64,000 bases of DNA from JBEHWX01 sp048498995 (GTDB taxonomy: Bacteria > Bacteroidota > Ignavibacteria > OLB7). The position numbers and the translations under genes are program-made. Positions 9,845-18,283 of this stretch are shown piece by piece. Each line of letters begins with the position of its first letter. Position 1 is the first letter of the stretch. The notes beneath the pieces are model-generated. The model did not search any database and was not told where the DNA came from. It saw only the letters and a program-made list of their open reading frames with translations. Where the stretch lies: contig JBEHWX010000023.1 of assembly GCA_048498995.1 (NCBI GenBank), forward strand, positions 1 through 64,000. The letters run 5' to 3'.

Positions 9845-10654
9845 CTACACGAAGGGAATGCGCCGCCGCGCGATGCCGACCAGATGGTTCGTGAGGGAGG
9901 GGAAGAATCGTGCGGCCAGATCGATGGCGCGAGTGTCGGCGCCGATCAGCACGCGGAAACGCTCACGCTCCACGCCGCGCGTGATGGCGCGCGCCACGCG
10001 GTCCACGCCGATATCGCGTCGCGCCAGGAACGCGGCCTCGAGCTCACGCTTGCGCGGATCGGCGGCGCGGCCGTTGCTGACCAGGCCGGTATCCACCGCT
10101 CCGGGATAGACGCAGGTGATCCCCACGCCGCTCCCCCGAAGCTCCGCGCCGAGCGCCTCGCTGAAGCCGCGGACGCCGAACTTGCTGGCGCAGTAGAGCG
10201 TCTTGCTCGGAAAGCCGAAGAGCCCGAAGTCGCTGGCGACGTTCACGATCCACCCTCCCCGCTCGCGCAGCAACGGCAGGAAGTAGCGACAGCCGAGCAT
10301 CGTTCCCCAGAGATTGATACCGATCAGCCAGCGCATATCCTCCACGGATGTCGCCTCGAACGGGCCGGCCAGGGAAACGCCCGCGTTGTTGATCAGGAGC
10401 CGGACGCCACCATGCGCCGCGCGCACCTCCCCGGGGAGCGCGCGCAGAGCATCCTCGTCGGCCACGTCGACCACGTGGATCGACACGGCGCGCTCATCGG
10501 AGGCGATCATCGCGGCGGTCTCGCGCAGCCCTTCCGGGTCGCGATCGACCAGCGCGAGCGGGCACCCCCGCGCGGCGAGGCGGCGGGCCACGCCACGCCC
10601 GATGCCGCCGGCGGCGCCGGTGATGACCGCGGTCGTATCGGGTCCGAGCTTCAT
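9845..10654 (-). CDS. Short-chain dehydrogenase/reductase
   Basis: This is a 269-residue classical SDR. The dinucleotide-binding motif TGAAGGIG is at 12-19, NNAG at 89-92, the catalytic Ser at 141 (NVAS), and Tyr154 and Lys158 form YCASK. An Asp at the end of strand beta-2 (VDRDP, residues 37-39) suggests a preference for NAD(H) over NADP(H), by family rule. A C-terminal Arg-rich helix and hydrophobic end recall SDRs acting on lipophilic alcohols or ketones, but the substrate cannot be read. It is a stand-alone gene. Confidence 0.93.
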   Translation of the reverse strand: MKLGPDTTAVITGAAGGIGRGVARRLAARGCPLALVDRDPEGLRETAAMIASDERAVSIHVVDVADEDALRALPGEVRAAHGGVRLLINNAGVSLAGPFEATSVEDMRWLIGINLWGTMLGCRYFLPLLRERGGWIVNVASDFGLFGFPSKTLYCASKFGVRGFSEALGAELRGSGVGITCVYPGAVDTGLVSNGRAADPRKRELEAAFLARRDIGVDRVARAITRGVERERFRVLIGADTRAIDLAARFFPSLTNHLVGIARRRIPFV

Positions 10655-10714
10655 GGTTCGTGCGATGAGAGTGTGCCGGCCGCCACATCCCGCGCCGCGG
10701 CCGGCGACGATGAT

Positions 10715-11473
10715 CTACGATTTCCCCGGAGATTTCCCTGGGGGCTTCCTCGATGATGCTTTCGAGGACTCGCTCGAGGACTTCCCGGAGGATGCCGTCG
10801 GACTCTTCCTCGAAGATCGATTCGAGGGCTTCTCCGATGTCTCCGCGGACGGCTCCGTCGAGGTCTTCCTCGGGCGCGTTGCGGGGTGGAGCGTTTCGTG
10901 CCGCTCCAGCATCTCGATGAATTCACGGATGCGTCGGGCGCGGGTCTCCGCCTTCTTGGCCGTGTGAATCCTGAAGAGGATGGCGTAGCGGTTGGCCCCC
11001 TTGAGCGTGGCGAAGAACTCCCCGGCGCGCGGGCTCCGGTCGAGCTCCGCCTGAAAATCCTCCGGGACCGTCGCGTTGCTCTGGGAGTCGTAGGCGGCAT
11101 CCCAGCGTCCATCCTTCCTGGCTCTCTCGATCTCCTTCAGTCCCGAGGGGCGCATCCTGCCGGCGTCGATCAGCGCCTGAACCTTCTCACGATTGATCTT
11201 GGACCAGATGCTCCTGGCGCCGCGCGGGGTGAACTTCTGAAGCCAGGAGTGATCGTCGTAACTCTTCTTCTGTCCGTCGATCCAGCCATGGCAGAGGGCC
11301 ACGTCGAGCGCCTCCGGGTAGGTGACGGAGGTGAGCTCGCCATCCTTCTTGGCGATCCGGAGCCAGAGCCCCCTGGAATCGGCGTGATGCTCGGCGAGCC
11401 ACGTCTCCCAGTCGGCCGGGGTCGGGAAGAGGATGACGGGGATCTCGCTTGGTATATCCGAGGCGCGTTTCAT
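10715..11473 (-). CDS. YdeI/OmdA-family protein with Ser/Lys-rich tail
   Basis: The product is about 252 residues from the ATG at 11473 (MKRASDIPSEIPVILF). A GTG at 11545 would add 24 unlikely residues. The body matches the YdeI/OmpD-associated family: PTPADWETWLAEHH, ALCHGWIDGQKKSYDDHSW and FTPRGARSIWSKIN. Family members are linked to bacteriocin protection and possibly outer-membrane maintenance, but the biochemistry is unknown. The last 50 or so residues are a low-complexity tail rich in Ser, Lys, Thr and Pro (e.g. SSGKSSSESSKASSRKPPGK), probably disordered and absent from typical members. Its DNA is a run of decayed short repeats, so the tail may have grown by repeat expansion. Confidence 0.85.
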   Translation of the reverse strand: MKRASDIPSEIPVILFPTPADWETWLAEHHADSRGLWLRIAKKDGELTSVTYPEALDVALCHGWIDGQKKSYDDHSWLQKFTPRGARSIWSKINREKVQALIDAGRMRPSGLKEIERARKDGRWDAAYDSQSNATVPEDFQAELDRSPRAGEFFATLKGANRYAILFRIHTAKKAETRARRIREFIEMLERHETLHPATRPRKTSTEPSAETSEKPSNRSSRKSPTASSGKSSSESSKASSRKPPGKSPGKS

Positions 11474-11638
11474 CGAGAAGTCGGTATTGGCGGCGCGAGC
11501 CGGTTGGCCGCCGCGGTGTTTCGAGTGAGGAATGCAGTTTACCACCGCGCGTCGTGACGGCCAACATGGAGCGCCGCCCTGAACGCCGGAGCGCTCCGCG
11601 TCATGGCCGACGGTGCCGCATGGAGCGCGCTCCCGACA

Positions 11639-14116
11639 TCAACGCCCGCGATAGCGGCTGGCGCTGAACGCCTCGTAGAGGGCGCAGGTGGAGCGCGCCG
11701 AGCGCGCGGTCATGGTGGAGCCGTACCGCGACCGGAGCAGCGCGAAGTCGCGCGGGTCCTTCAGCGGCGGGGTGTGATAACTGGTCTGCGGATGCTTGAG
11801 CGCGTCGATCATCCGCCAGACGCAATCGGCGGCGAGCTCCCGATCGCGCGTGGCGCGCCGGGCCCGCTCGAAGTAGCTTCGGGCCAGCTCGTTGGAGCCG
11901 TACTCCTGAAGGAACGTCATCTGCGCGCGCGCCATCCGTCGCGAAAGCACCGGCTGATTGAAGGGATAATCCAGCGGGGAGAAGTACCTCAATGTCCAGA
12001 GCAACTGGCCGTCCCAGATGCGATGACTGTATCCCCAATATGGCGTGGAGCGGAGGGCGCGGGCGATCGCGTAGTAGTAGCGGGGCGCCGACCGGCGGTT
12101 GCGCGCGGCAAGGCGCCGCAGCCGGAGCATCTCCAGGGCGAAGGTGCCGCGCGTGTATTCCGGCAGATCCCGATCGTCACTGAATCCCGGCTCGAACGGC
12201 AGCGTGGTATCCACCCGGGCGTGAAAGCGCGCGTACCCCCGTCCCCACCCCAGCTCCTCGCTATCCGGCGCGATGGTCGTATCCACCGAGTCGATGGCGC
12301 GGCCGTAGCGACGCTCGAGCATCCGCCAGAGCGCCACCGCCTCGGCGAAGCGTCCACGCCGCATCGCCCTGGTCGCGCGCAGATCGGCGATGTCGGCGGC
12401 CGTGTAGGGGAAGCGATTGAACAGGAAGGTATCCAGCGGCCGCCGGCGCGGACGGTCGAGGAGGTTCTGGAGGTTGCGCAGATCGCGGTCGGTCGCGTAC
12501 ACGTCCAGCAGCAGGGAGACCGCCATGTCGGCTCGCCCCTTGGCGAACGCCGCGGCCGCGCGGGGAACATCTCCCTGCCGGAGCAGCTTCTGTCCGAGCA
12601 TCGAGAGCGCCGGGGCGTAGCGGCGGAACTCGCTCCGATAGCGATCCATCCATGTGAGTGCGTCGGTGTAATCGGAGACCACGGAGGTCGGCAGCAAGCG
12701 GCCGGAGCGGATGCGACGGAGAAGCCGGAGCGCGCGGATCTGCAGGGCAAGCCGCTCATTCCCGCGCACCAGCTTCCCGGCCAGATCGAGCGACCGATCG
12801 GCCGCGGCATACCCTCCGGTCATGATCCGGAGGTAGCCGGCAACCGCGTACCAGAGCGCGCGGTCGGCCACGAGCCGGCGATCGGCGCTCCGCTCCACGA
12901 ACGCCGCCAGGCGAAGCGGATAGGCCTCGTGATTCCCTTGCTGCCGCCACGGATCGGTCGTGAAGTATGTCCAGTCCTCCGGGATCAGCACCTGGGCATT
13001 GCCGCGCGCCGCCGGCATGCCGTACTTCTTCCGCCGCCGGGTTTCGCGATAGCTGAAGACGCGTCGCTCGACTTCCCGCACCTCGCGCATCAGCATCACG
13101 TCGGCGCGGGGATCGCGCGGCTCCTGACGGAGCATCTCCGCCATCGGGGTGATGTCGAGCGTATACTCCACCATGCCGCGCATCATCCAGAGCACCGAGC
13201 GCTCGTGGGGCGTGCGGGCCAGCGCGTAGGCCTTCCGCCAGTTCTCCTCGTTCCCGACCCTGAAGTAGTAGAGCGCTCCCCAGCGTCTCTTCTCCGGACA
13301 CCGATCGAAGATGCGCGACAGCAGATAGAGCCCCTCGGCCGGACGGCCGAGCATCATGAGCGACTGGTACGCATGAAACATCGCGTAGTACCGGACCACG
13401 CTCTCGGTCCGGTTCGGAGCCACGAGGCTGTCGTAGAGACGCACCGCCAGCTCCGGCGCCCTGCCGCAGTTCGCGGCGCGGACGAGCTGGTAGGCGCAGC
13501 GGAGCCGGAGCGCCGGGCTTGCGCTCCGGGCGTGCAGCTCGAGCCCCCGTCTGATGAGCGCCACGGTGTCGGGCCTGGGAGGAGTCTTCGCATCCCATCC
13601 GTTGAGATCGGGAAGATTGAGCGGCTCGCACTCCTTGGCGTAGCAGAGATAGTCGAGCGCCGCGGTATCCCGCCGACGGATCAGCTCTTGCGCCATCCGC
13701 TTGCCGGCCATCGTCGCCGGAACCGTGACGGGGCGGCGGGCGCGGATCGCGGCGAGCATCGTCTCCAGGTCCCGGAGAGGGGCGGCGTAGACGAACGCGT
13801 CGATATCCTCCAGGGGAACGCCTCCTCCCAGATACCGGCTCCATTCGGAGTCGTTCGCCTCCGAGGTGAGCGCGACGCTATCCTCATCCGACGGGCCGAA
13901 CTCCGCGGAGGAGGTTATGCCGGTCACGTCGCTCATCGCCAGACGGAACCAGGTGTTGTAGAGGCTGTCCGGGAGGACCGACGGATCGAAGCAGGTGATG
14001 TGCACCAGCTCGCCGTCGGGGCCGTTGTAGCAGCTCACCGTCACCGTCGGCTGTCGGAGCCAGGCGGCCGCGCTAATCAAGAGCGCGGTACAGAGTTTCA
14101 AGATCCGATGCCGCAT
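11639..14116 (-). CDS. Large exported helical-repeat protein, unknown function
   Basis: The product has 825 residues. The N-terminus MRHRILKLCTALLISAAAW is a plausible signal peptide, followed by VSCYNGPDGELVHITCFDPS. The rest is Arg-rich and almost entirely helical, with TPR/Sel1-like alternation of Ala, Leu, Tyr and Arg (e.g. ALRLRCAYQLVRAANCGRAP). I recall Bacteroidota proteins of this build encoded next to a lipoprotein like the neighbouring gene. Its start overlaps the end of that upstream lipoprotein gene by 44 bp, so the two are translationally coupled and probably work together at the cell envelope. No enzymatic motif is visible. Confidence 0.8.
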   Translation of the reverse strand: MRHRILKLCTALLISAAAWLRQPTVTVSCYNGPDGELVHITCFDPSVLPDSLYNTWFRLAMSDVTGITSSAEFGPSDEDSVALTSEANDSEWSRYLGGGVPLEDIDAFVYAAPLRDLETMLAAIRARRPVTVPATMAGKRMAQELIRRRDTAALDYLCYAKECEPLNLPDLNGWDAKTPPRPDTVALIRRGLELHARSASPALRLRCAYQLVRAANCGRAPELAVRLYDSLVAPNRTESVVRYYAMFHAYQSLMMLGRPAEGLYLLSRIFDRCPEKRRWGALYYFRVGNEENWRKAYALARTPHERSVLWMMRGMVEYTLDITPMAEMLRQEPRDPRADVMLMREVREVERRVFSYRETRRRKKYGMPAARGNAQVLIPEDWTYFTTDPWRQQGNHEAYPLRLAAFVERSADRRLVADRALWYAVAGYLRIMTGGYAAADRSLDLAGKLVRGNERLALQIRALRLLRRIRSGRLLPTSVVSDYTDALTWMDRYRSEFRRYAPALSMLGQKLLRQGDVPRAAAAFAKGRADMAVSLLLDVYATDRDLRNLQNLLDRPRRRPLDTFLFNRFPYTAADIADLRATRAMRRGRFAEAVALWRMLERRYGRAIDSVDTTIAPDSEELGWGRGYARFHARVDTTLPFEPGFSDDRDLPEYTRGTFALEMLRLRRLAARNRRSAPRYYYAIARALRSTPYWGYSHRIWDGQLLWTLRYFSPLDYPFNQPVLSRRMARAQMTFLQEYGSNELARSYFERARRATRDRELAADCVWRMIDALKHPQTSYHTPPLKDPRDFALLRSRYGSTMTARSARSTCALYEAFSASRYRGR

Positions 14117-15143
14117 TGCCGGAGAGAATGGATGAATCGAGATGGAAGAGCGAGACGCTGATCGAATCGTCGCGCAGGGTTCCGGAGATCAGCCGGGCGA
14201 CGGCCAGCCGCCGATCGGGATCGACCTCCTCGACGCGGACGCGGTCGCCGGCGAAGAGGTGCTCGCCGTCGATGTAGAGATCCCGGTCGAGACGATACCA
14301 GGAGCCGTCGAGGCGCGTTATGCCGGGGCGCTCCAGATCGGCCCGGCGAAGATTGTTGAGCAGGAGAAAGAACGCTCCCTCGTGGAAGACCGCTCCCCAG
14401 GAGAAGAGCGGGAGCGCGACGTCCAGCGGAAGCGGGTAGTCGTGGAGCCCCTTGAGGTAGCCGCGGATGGTCGCCTCGTCGAAGATCGCATTGGTCTGTT
14501 CCGGATCGGTCGGGCTGCCGGTGTTGTAGACCATCAGCATGCCGCGACGCACAGGCGGAACACCGGTGGCCAGGCGGTCCCGCACCTGATGCAGGCGGAT
14601 CGTGGCCGAGATGGCCGGCCTGGCGCCGGGAATCGCCCCATCGGCCGCGCGGGCCGCCAGGGCCTTCAGCAGCGCGAAGTAGCGCCCGCGCGTCGTGACG
14701 GTCCAGTCGCAGTCGATCTGGATCTCGGAGATCGCTCCGGCGCCGAGCCGGGGGAGCATGGCGCCGATCTTCCGGAGGATGCGCGCGGCCAATGTGTCGA
14801 CGCTGCCGGCGGCGCCGATCGCCTCGTTGGTGATGAAGACCGTCGGCACGATCTCCACCCCCGCCGGCGCTCCCGACGTCAACGAGACCACGCCGACCGG
14901 ACGGGTCTGCCCCGTGGCGCGATCGAGCGCGACATCGAAGAGGCGGAGGTAGAGTCGGTGGACATCGAGCCGGCCGAGCGCCTCCCGTTCCGACGGGGCG
15001 AGGCGGAAGGATCCCTTCCAGTGATAGAACGCCCGAGTAACGACGCGCTGGCCGGCCGGCCGTGACCGGCAGCCGCCGACGGCCAGCAGCGCCGCCATGG
15101 CGAGAAGTCGAGCGATGAGGATCGCGGTGCCACGAGTGGTCAT
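14073..15143 (-). CDS. Lipoprotein, partner of the helical-repeat protein
   Basis: The product has 356 residues from the ATG at 15143. A signal peptide ends in the lipobox LLAVGGC (Cys at about 24), so it should be lipid-anchored. The mature part contains AFYHWKGSFRL, VHRLYLRLFDVALD, IVPTVFITNEAI and EIQIDCDWTVTTRGRYFALL. This pattern recalls the DUF3142-like, TIM-barrel-looking lipoproteins of Bacteroidota and Proteobacteria, possibly glycosidase-related. The IDCDW and ATIRLHQ strands would suit a barrel active site, but no reaction is established. It overlaps the start of the 825-residue protein gene, forming a two-gene operon. Confidence 0.82.
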   Translation of the reverse strand: MTTRGTAILIARLLAMAALLAVGGCRSRPAGQRVVTRAFYHWKGSFRLAPSEREALGRLDVHRLYLRLFDVALDRATGQTRPVGVVSLTSGAPAGVEIVPTVFITNEAIGAAGSVDTLAARILRKIGAMLPRLGAGAISEIQIDCDWTVTTRGRYFALLKALAARAADGAIPGARPAISATIRLHQVRDRLATGVPPVRRGMLMVYNTGSPTDPEQTNAIFDEATIRGYLKGLHDYPLPLDVALPLFSWGAVFHEGAFFLLLNNLRRADLERPGITRLDGSWYRLDRDLYIDGEHLFAGDRVRVEEVDPDRRLAVARLISGTLRDDSISVSLFHLDSSILSGNAASDLETLYRALD

Positions 15144-15216
15144 GCCGGGTCTGGCGCGGAGCGTGAAGTTTTTCGTTCGACCGACGCGGTCGGGGAGATG
15201 CTGTGCCGTGCTATCG

Positions 15217-15278
15217 ACACCCGGCTGAAGCCGGGTGTTACCGTGTAGCCGATCGGGTATCACGCGCGCTGAAGCGCG
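15217..15278. repeat. Two CTGAAG-loop hairpins (members 2 and 3)
   Basis: The first is acacccgg-ctgaag-ccgggtgt at 15217-15238, a perfect 8-bp stem. The second is cgcg-ctgaag-cgcg at 15265-15278. They lie in the gap upstream of the lipoprotein gene. The first shares 20 identical bases with the element at 42008-42027. Confidence 0.75.
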
Positions 15279-15442
15279 AGCCGTACCGCCATGAGATGAG
15301 TGCGCATGACGCTTCGCGGGGGGCGCCCCCCATGGCCGCCCGGCCATCGCGGATGGTCCTCGCGTGACGTCGAACTCGCCGGTATCGGCCGCCGGCGAAG
15401 CGCGCGCACCTGCCTTCGATGCCCGAAGTGTCGGCTTCCTTC

Positions 15443-15865
15443 TCAGCTCACGCGCGCGCGGCCACGCGCCACGCCGTCGCGCACCACGTCACCGTAGCGG
15501 TCGTCGGGAAGCTCGTCGAGACGGGCGGCGGCCAGATCGTACCAGCGGAGCGCCTCGGCGCGGTCGCCGAGCTGTTCGTGGGACCAGCCCATGTTCAGCA
15601 GCAGCGAGGGATAGAACCCGGCCACCCGCTCGTCGCCGACGGCATCGGCGCGCTCGAGCGCCTCGCTATTCCACCGGAGCGTCTCCTCCGGGCTCGGCTG
15701 GTGGCGCGCCAGATAGTGCGCGGCGATGCACGCGTCGAGATCATCCTGGCGCATCTCCCAGGCCCTCGCGAACAGATCGCGGGCAGCTTCCTTTCTTCCC
15801 TCCCCCTCGGCCTGCATCCCCTCGGCGCAGAGCTTCACGACCGGGTTGTTCGGATCCATCGTCAT
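15443..15865 (-). CDS. TPR-like protein
   Basis: This is a 140-residue soluble protein. The start at 15865 (MTMDPNNPVVKLC) is chosen because GAGAGAT precedes it. The sequence is three or so helical hairpins: CAEGMQAEGEGRKEAARDLF, AHYLARHQPSPEETLRWN and LLNMGWSHEQLGDRAEAL. This matches a small TPR family that I remember from actinobacteria, where it is sometimes annotated, doubtfully, as an rRNA methyltransferase. No methyltransferase motif is present here. The role is probably protein-protein interaction. The gene lies 65 bp downstream of the SRPBCC gene on the same strand. Confidence 0.82.
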   Translation of the reverse strand: MTMDPNNPVVKLCAEGMQAEGEGRKEAARDLFARAWEMRQDDLDACIAAHYLARHQPSPEETLRWNSEALERADAVGDERVAGFYPSLLLNMGWSHEQLGDRAEALRWYDLAAARLDELPDDRYGDVVRDGVARGRARVS

Positions 15866-15929
15866 GTTATCTCTCATGTGGTTGTCGCGGACGCCGGCCG
15901 GCGCCGCGGGGTGAACCTCGCGGACATCG

Positions 15930-16415
15930 TCAATCTGGAGCGTGGTCGAGAAAGCACTTCCACTCTCCCGACTCGGCAAGTCTCTTGAGCACCTCGCCCC
16001 GCTCGCGCAGAAAGCGGGTCATGTAGGGGGTGAGGATCCATCGCGCGACCAGCCGGCCGAGCGCGCCGAGCGGCGCGTCGTAATCGAACACATCGGTCAT
16101 CGATGTACCGCTTCCGTGGCGCTCGAAGAAATGGTCGTGATCGAACCGGGCGAACGCCCCGCGCACCATCGAGTCGCGGAAGCGGCGCGGGGGATCGAAG
16201 ATGGTGATGCGGCTGGTCAGGCGCTGACGCACGCCGAAGTGGCGGGCGCTCCAGGTCACCTCCTGGCCGGCGCCGATCAGCCCGGTGGTCACGCCGGCCA
16301 CGGCGCGCTCGCCGGTGGCGCCGGTGGAGGCCATGTGCGCGTCCACGCTGCGGGCCAGGTCGAAGCAGAGCTCCGGCGACGCCGCGATCTCGATCGTCAC
16401 CCGGATCACCGGCAT
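15930..16415 (-). CDS. SRPBCC (START/Bet v1-like) ligand-binding protein
   Basis: The product has 161 residues from the ATG at 16415 (MPVIRVTIEIAASPELCFDL). Typical SRPBCC features are the N-terminal strand followed by SPELCFDLARSVDAHMAS, the strand ITIFDPPRRFRDSMVRGAF, FDHDHFFE, and a long C-terminal helix (YMTRFLRERGEVLKRLAE). The fold makes a hydrophobic cavity for lipids or polyketides; the ligand is unknown. An upstream in-frame extension runs through a decayed tandem repeat and was not included. It may be co-transcribed with the pirin gene 70 bp upstream. Confidence 0.87.
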   Translation of the reverse strand: MPVIRVTIEIAASPELCFDLARSVDAHMASTGATGERAVAGVTTGLIGAGQEVTWSARHFGVRQRLTSRITIFDPPRRFRDSMVRGAFARFDHDHFFERHGSGTSMTDVFDYDAPLGALGRLVARWILTPYMTRFLRERGEVLKRLAESGEWKCFLDHAPD

Positions 16416-16440
16416 GCTCCCCTCCGTCGCTCGCGGGTGT

Positions 16441-16470
16441 TCCGCGCGCGGATGCTCCGCTCGCGGATGC
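16441..16470. repeat. 15-bp tandem repeat between pirin stop and SRPBCC start
   Basis: tccgcgcgcggatgc (16441-16455) is followed by tccgctcgcggatgc (16456-16470), with a decayed third copy just before. It lies within 20 bp of the end of the minus-strand pirin gene. Confidence 0.7.
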
Positions 16471-16485
16471 TTGCCACGCGGTCGA

Positions 16486-17451
16486 TCATGGATATCGCGC
16501 CACGATCGGCCGGTCATCCGGCAGGGGGATGAACTCCGTCTCTCCCGGAATCGGCGCGAAGCGCCCCTCCTTCCAGTCGGCCTTCGCCTGTTCGATCCGC
16601 TCGCGGGAGCTGGAGACGAAGTTCCACCAGATATGCCTCGGCCCGTCCATCGCCGCGCCCCCGAGGAGCATGGTCCGCACCGGCGCCCCGGACGCGGCGC
16701 GCAGCGTCACCGGCTCCCCCGGCTTGAGCACCAGCAGCTGTCCCTCCTGGAACACGCCGCCGTCGCGATCGACCTCGATGCTCCCCTCCACGATGTAGAC
16801 CGCCCGCTCCTCCTGCTCGACCGGCACCGCCAGACGGGCGCCGGCCTGAAGCAGCACGTCGGCGTAGAACATCTCGGATCGGGTCGCCACCGGCGAGGTG
16901 GCGCCGAAGAGGGAGCCGGCGATCAGCCGCGCGCGCACCCCTTCCCCCTCGATCACCGGCAGCAGCGCCGACTCGTGATGCGCGAATCCGGGATCGACCT
17001 CCTCGTCCCTGGCCGGCAGCGCCACCCACGACTGGATGCCGAAGATCCGCGAGCCGGAGCGCCGCGCCTCCTCCGGCGTCCGCTCCGAGTGGGCGATCCC
17101 CCGCCCCGCCGTCATCCAGTTCACATCCCCGGGACGGATATGCTGCCTGACGCCGAGACTGTCGCGGTGCAGCGCCTCCCCCTCGAAGAGATAGGTGACG
17201 GTGGCCAGACCGATATGCGGATGCGGCGGCACGTCGAGCGCCTTGCCGGCCTGAAGGATCTCCGGCCCCATCTGATCGAGAAAGATGAAGGGGCCGACCA
17301 TCCGCCGGCGCGACGAGGGGAGCACGCGCCGGACCTTGAAGCCCTCGGCGATCTCGCTCGTGCGTGGCAGGATCAAGGTCTGGAGCCATGGCGAGCCCTC
17401 GGGTGAGCCCTCCTCGGGCCCCGGCCGCCGTTCGTTATCGCTCGCGTTCAT
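16486..17451 (-). CDS. Pirin family protein (first of two)
   Basis: The product has 321 residues from the ATG at 17451, with GGGAGA seven to eight bases upstream. The bicupin carries the pirin metal-binding signature PPHPHIGLATVTYLFEGE with a second His/Glu set at GIAHSERTPEE. The C-terminal pirin domain follows, ending near PRHIWWNFVSS and IPLPDDRP. Pirins bind Fe(II) and include quercetinase-like dioxygenases and redox-responsive regulators; the substrate is not predictable. A second, divergent pirin is encoded at 19160-20194, so the organism has at least two. Confidence 0.93.
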   Translation of the reverse strand: MNASDNERRPGPEEGSPEGSPWLQTLILPRTSEIAEGFKVRRVLPSSRRRMVGPFIFLDQMGPEILQAGKALDVPPHPHIGLATVTYLFEGEALHRDSLGVRQHIRPGDVNWMTAGRGIAHSERTPEEARRSGSRIFGIQSWVALPARDEEVDPGFAHHESALLPVIEGEGVRARLIAGSLFGATSPVATRSEMFYADVLLQAGARLAVPVEQEERAVYIVEGSIEVDRDGGVFQEGQLLVLKPGEPVTLRAASGAPVRTMLLGGAAMDGPRHIWWNFVSSSRERIEQAKADWKEGRFAPIPGETEFIPLPDDRPIVARYP

Positions 17452-17592
17452 GCGCTCGTCTCCCGATGCATCATCGTGCATTATCATCATATGGGATCGG
17501 CGCCGGCCGCCTCCCGGTCCGAGGGGATGCCGACGCCGGGCCCAATATGCGGAGACGCACGGCATCCTCCGAGAGCTTCGCGCGCCCGGACG

Positions 17593-17976
17593 CTACCGAT
17601 CGAGAGAAATCCAGCCGAGCGGGCCGGCGGCGATCAGCAGCGCCAGAATCAGGAGGTCGAACCACACGCCGACGCGGGCCGCCGGAAGGGAGACGAGGGC
17701 GAGCAGTAGCGATCCGATGGCCGCGCCGAGCGCCAGCCCGCTCCACCAGGGAGCGCGCAGCAGGGCGCCGACGCCGGCCGCGGCGAAGACGATGGCGCCG
17801 CCGAGCCAGAGCAGGCCGACCAGACGGATGCCCCCCTCGCCGAGGTCGACGCGGCCGGAGAGGATGGTGGTGACGTGGGGCATCTCCCGGACGGTCATCA
17901 GACGCCACGGCACGAGAAATCCGGGGAGGTGCGCCACCCCGTGGGCGATCATGAGCAGGGCCAGAACGATTCGCAT
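17593..17976 (-). CDS. Four-helix integral membrane protein
   Basis: This 127-residue protein has four predicted transmembrane helices: MRIVLALLMIAHGVAHLPGF, GLLWLGGAIVFAAAGVGALL, WSGLALGAAIGSLLLALVSL and FDLLILALLIAAGPLGWI. A GGGAGA site precedes the ATG at 17976. The HGVAHLPGFLVPW segment is conserved in small actinobacterial and FCB membrane proteins I have seen, but no function is assigned. It lies upstream of the first pirin on the same strand, with a 141-bp gap. Confidence 0.78.
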   Translation of the reverse strand: MRIVLALLMIAHGVAHLPGFLVPWRLMTVREMPHVTTILSGRVDLGEGGIRLVGLLWLGGAIVFAAAGVGALLRAPWWSGLALGAAIGSLLLALVSLPAARVGVWFDLLILALLIAAGPLGWISLDR

Positions 17977-18283
17977 GACGATATCTCCCGAGCATTGGAT
18001 GTCGGCCGGACCAAAGAGAGATCCGGCGACGCGACAACCTATCGCCGCGGCGCCGGAGTGACCATGACGGCGGTCACGATTCCGCCTCCGGGATCAACGA
18101 TCGGCCACACCGCGCCGGATCTCGCCCGGCTTCTCTATCTTCGTGGCGATCATCCTCGCGCTTCCGGCGACCTCACGTGAAGCCCCGCGCCCGCGGAGCA
18201 TCGTGCCCGCGGAGCCACGCACCCGCGGAGCATCACGCTCCGCCGACATGCATCCTCTCAACCGCTTTCGAACAGTTGCACCG
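17977..18283. other. Divergent gap with a 16-bp tandem repeat
   Basis: The gap separates the minus-strand membrane protein from plus-strand exonuclease III, so promoters for both should lie here. Three 16-bp units beginning cccgcggagc occupy 18190-18237 (cccgcggagcatcgtg and two variants). No further gene is seen. Confidence 0.7.

Noticed and set aside
11603..14161. Plus-strand frame of about 850 codons
   Set aside because: Antisense shadow of the helical-repeat protein gene; no family signal or start context.
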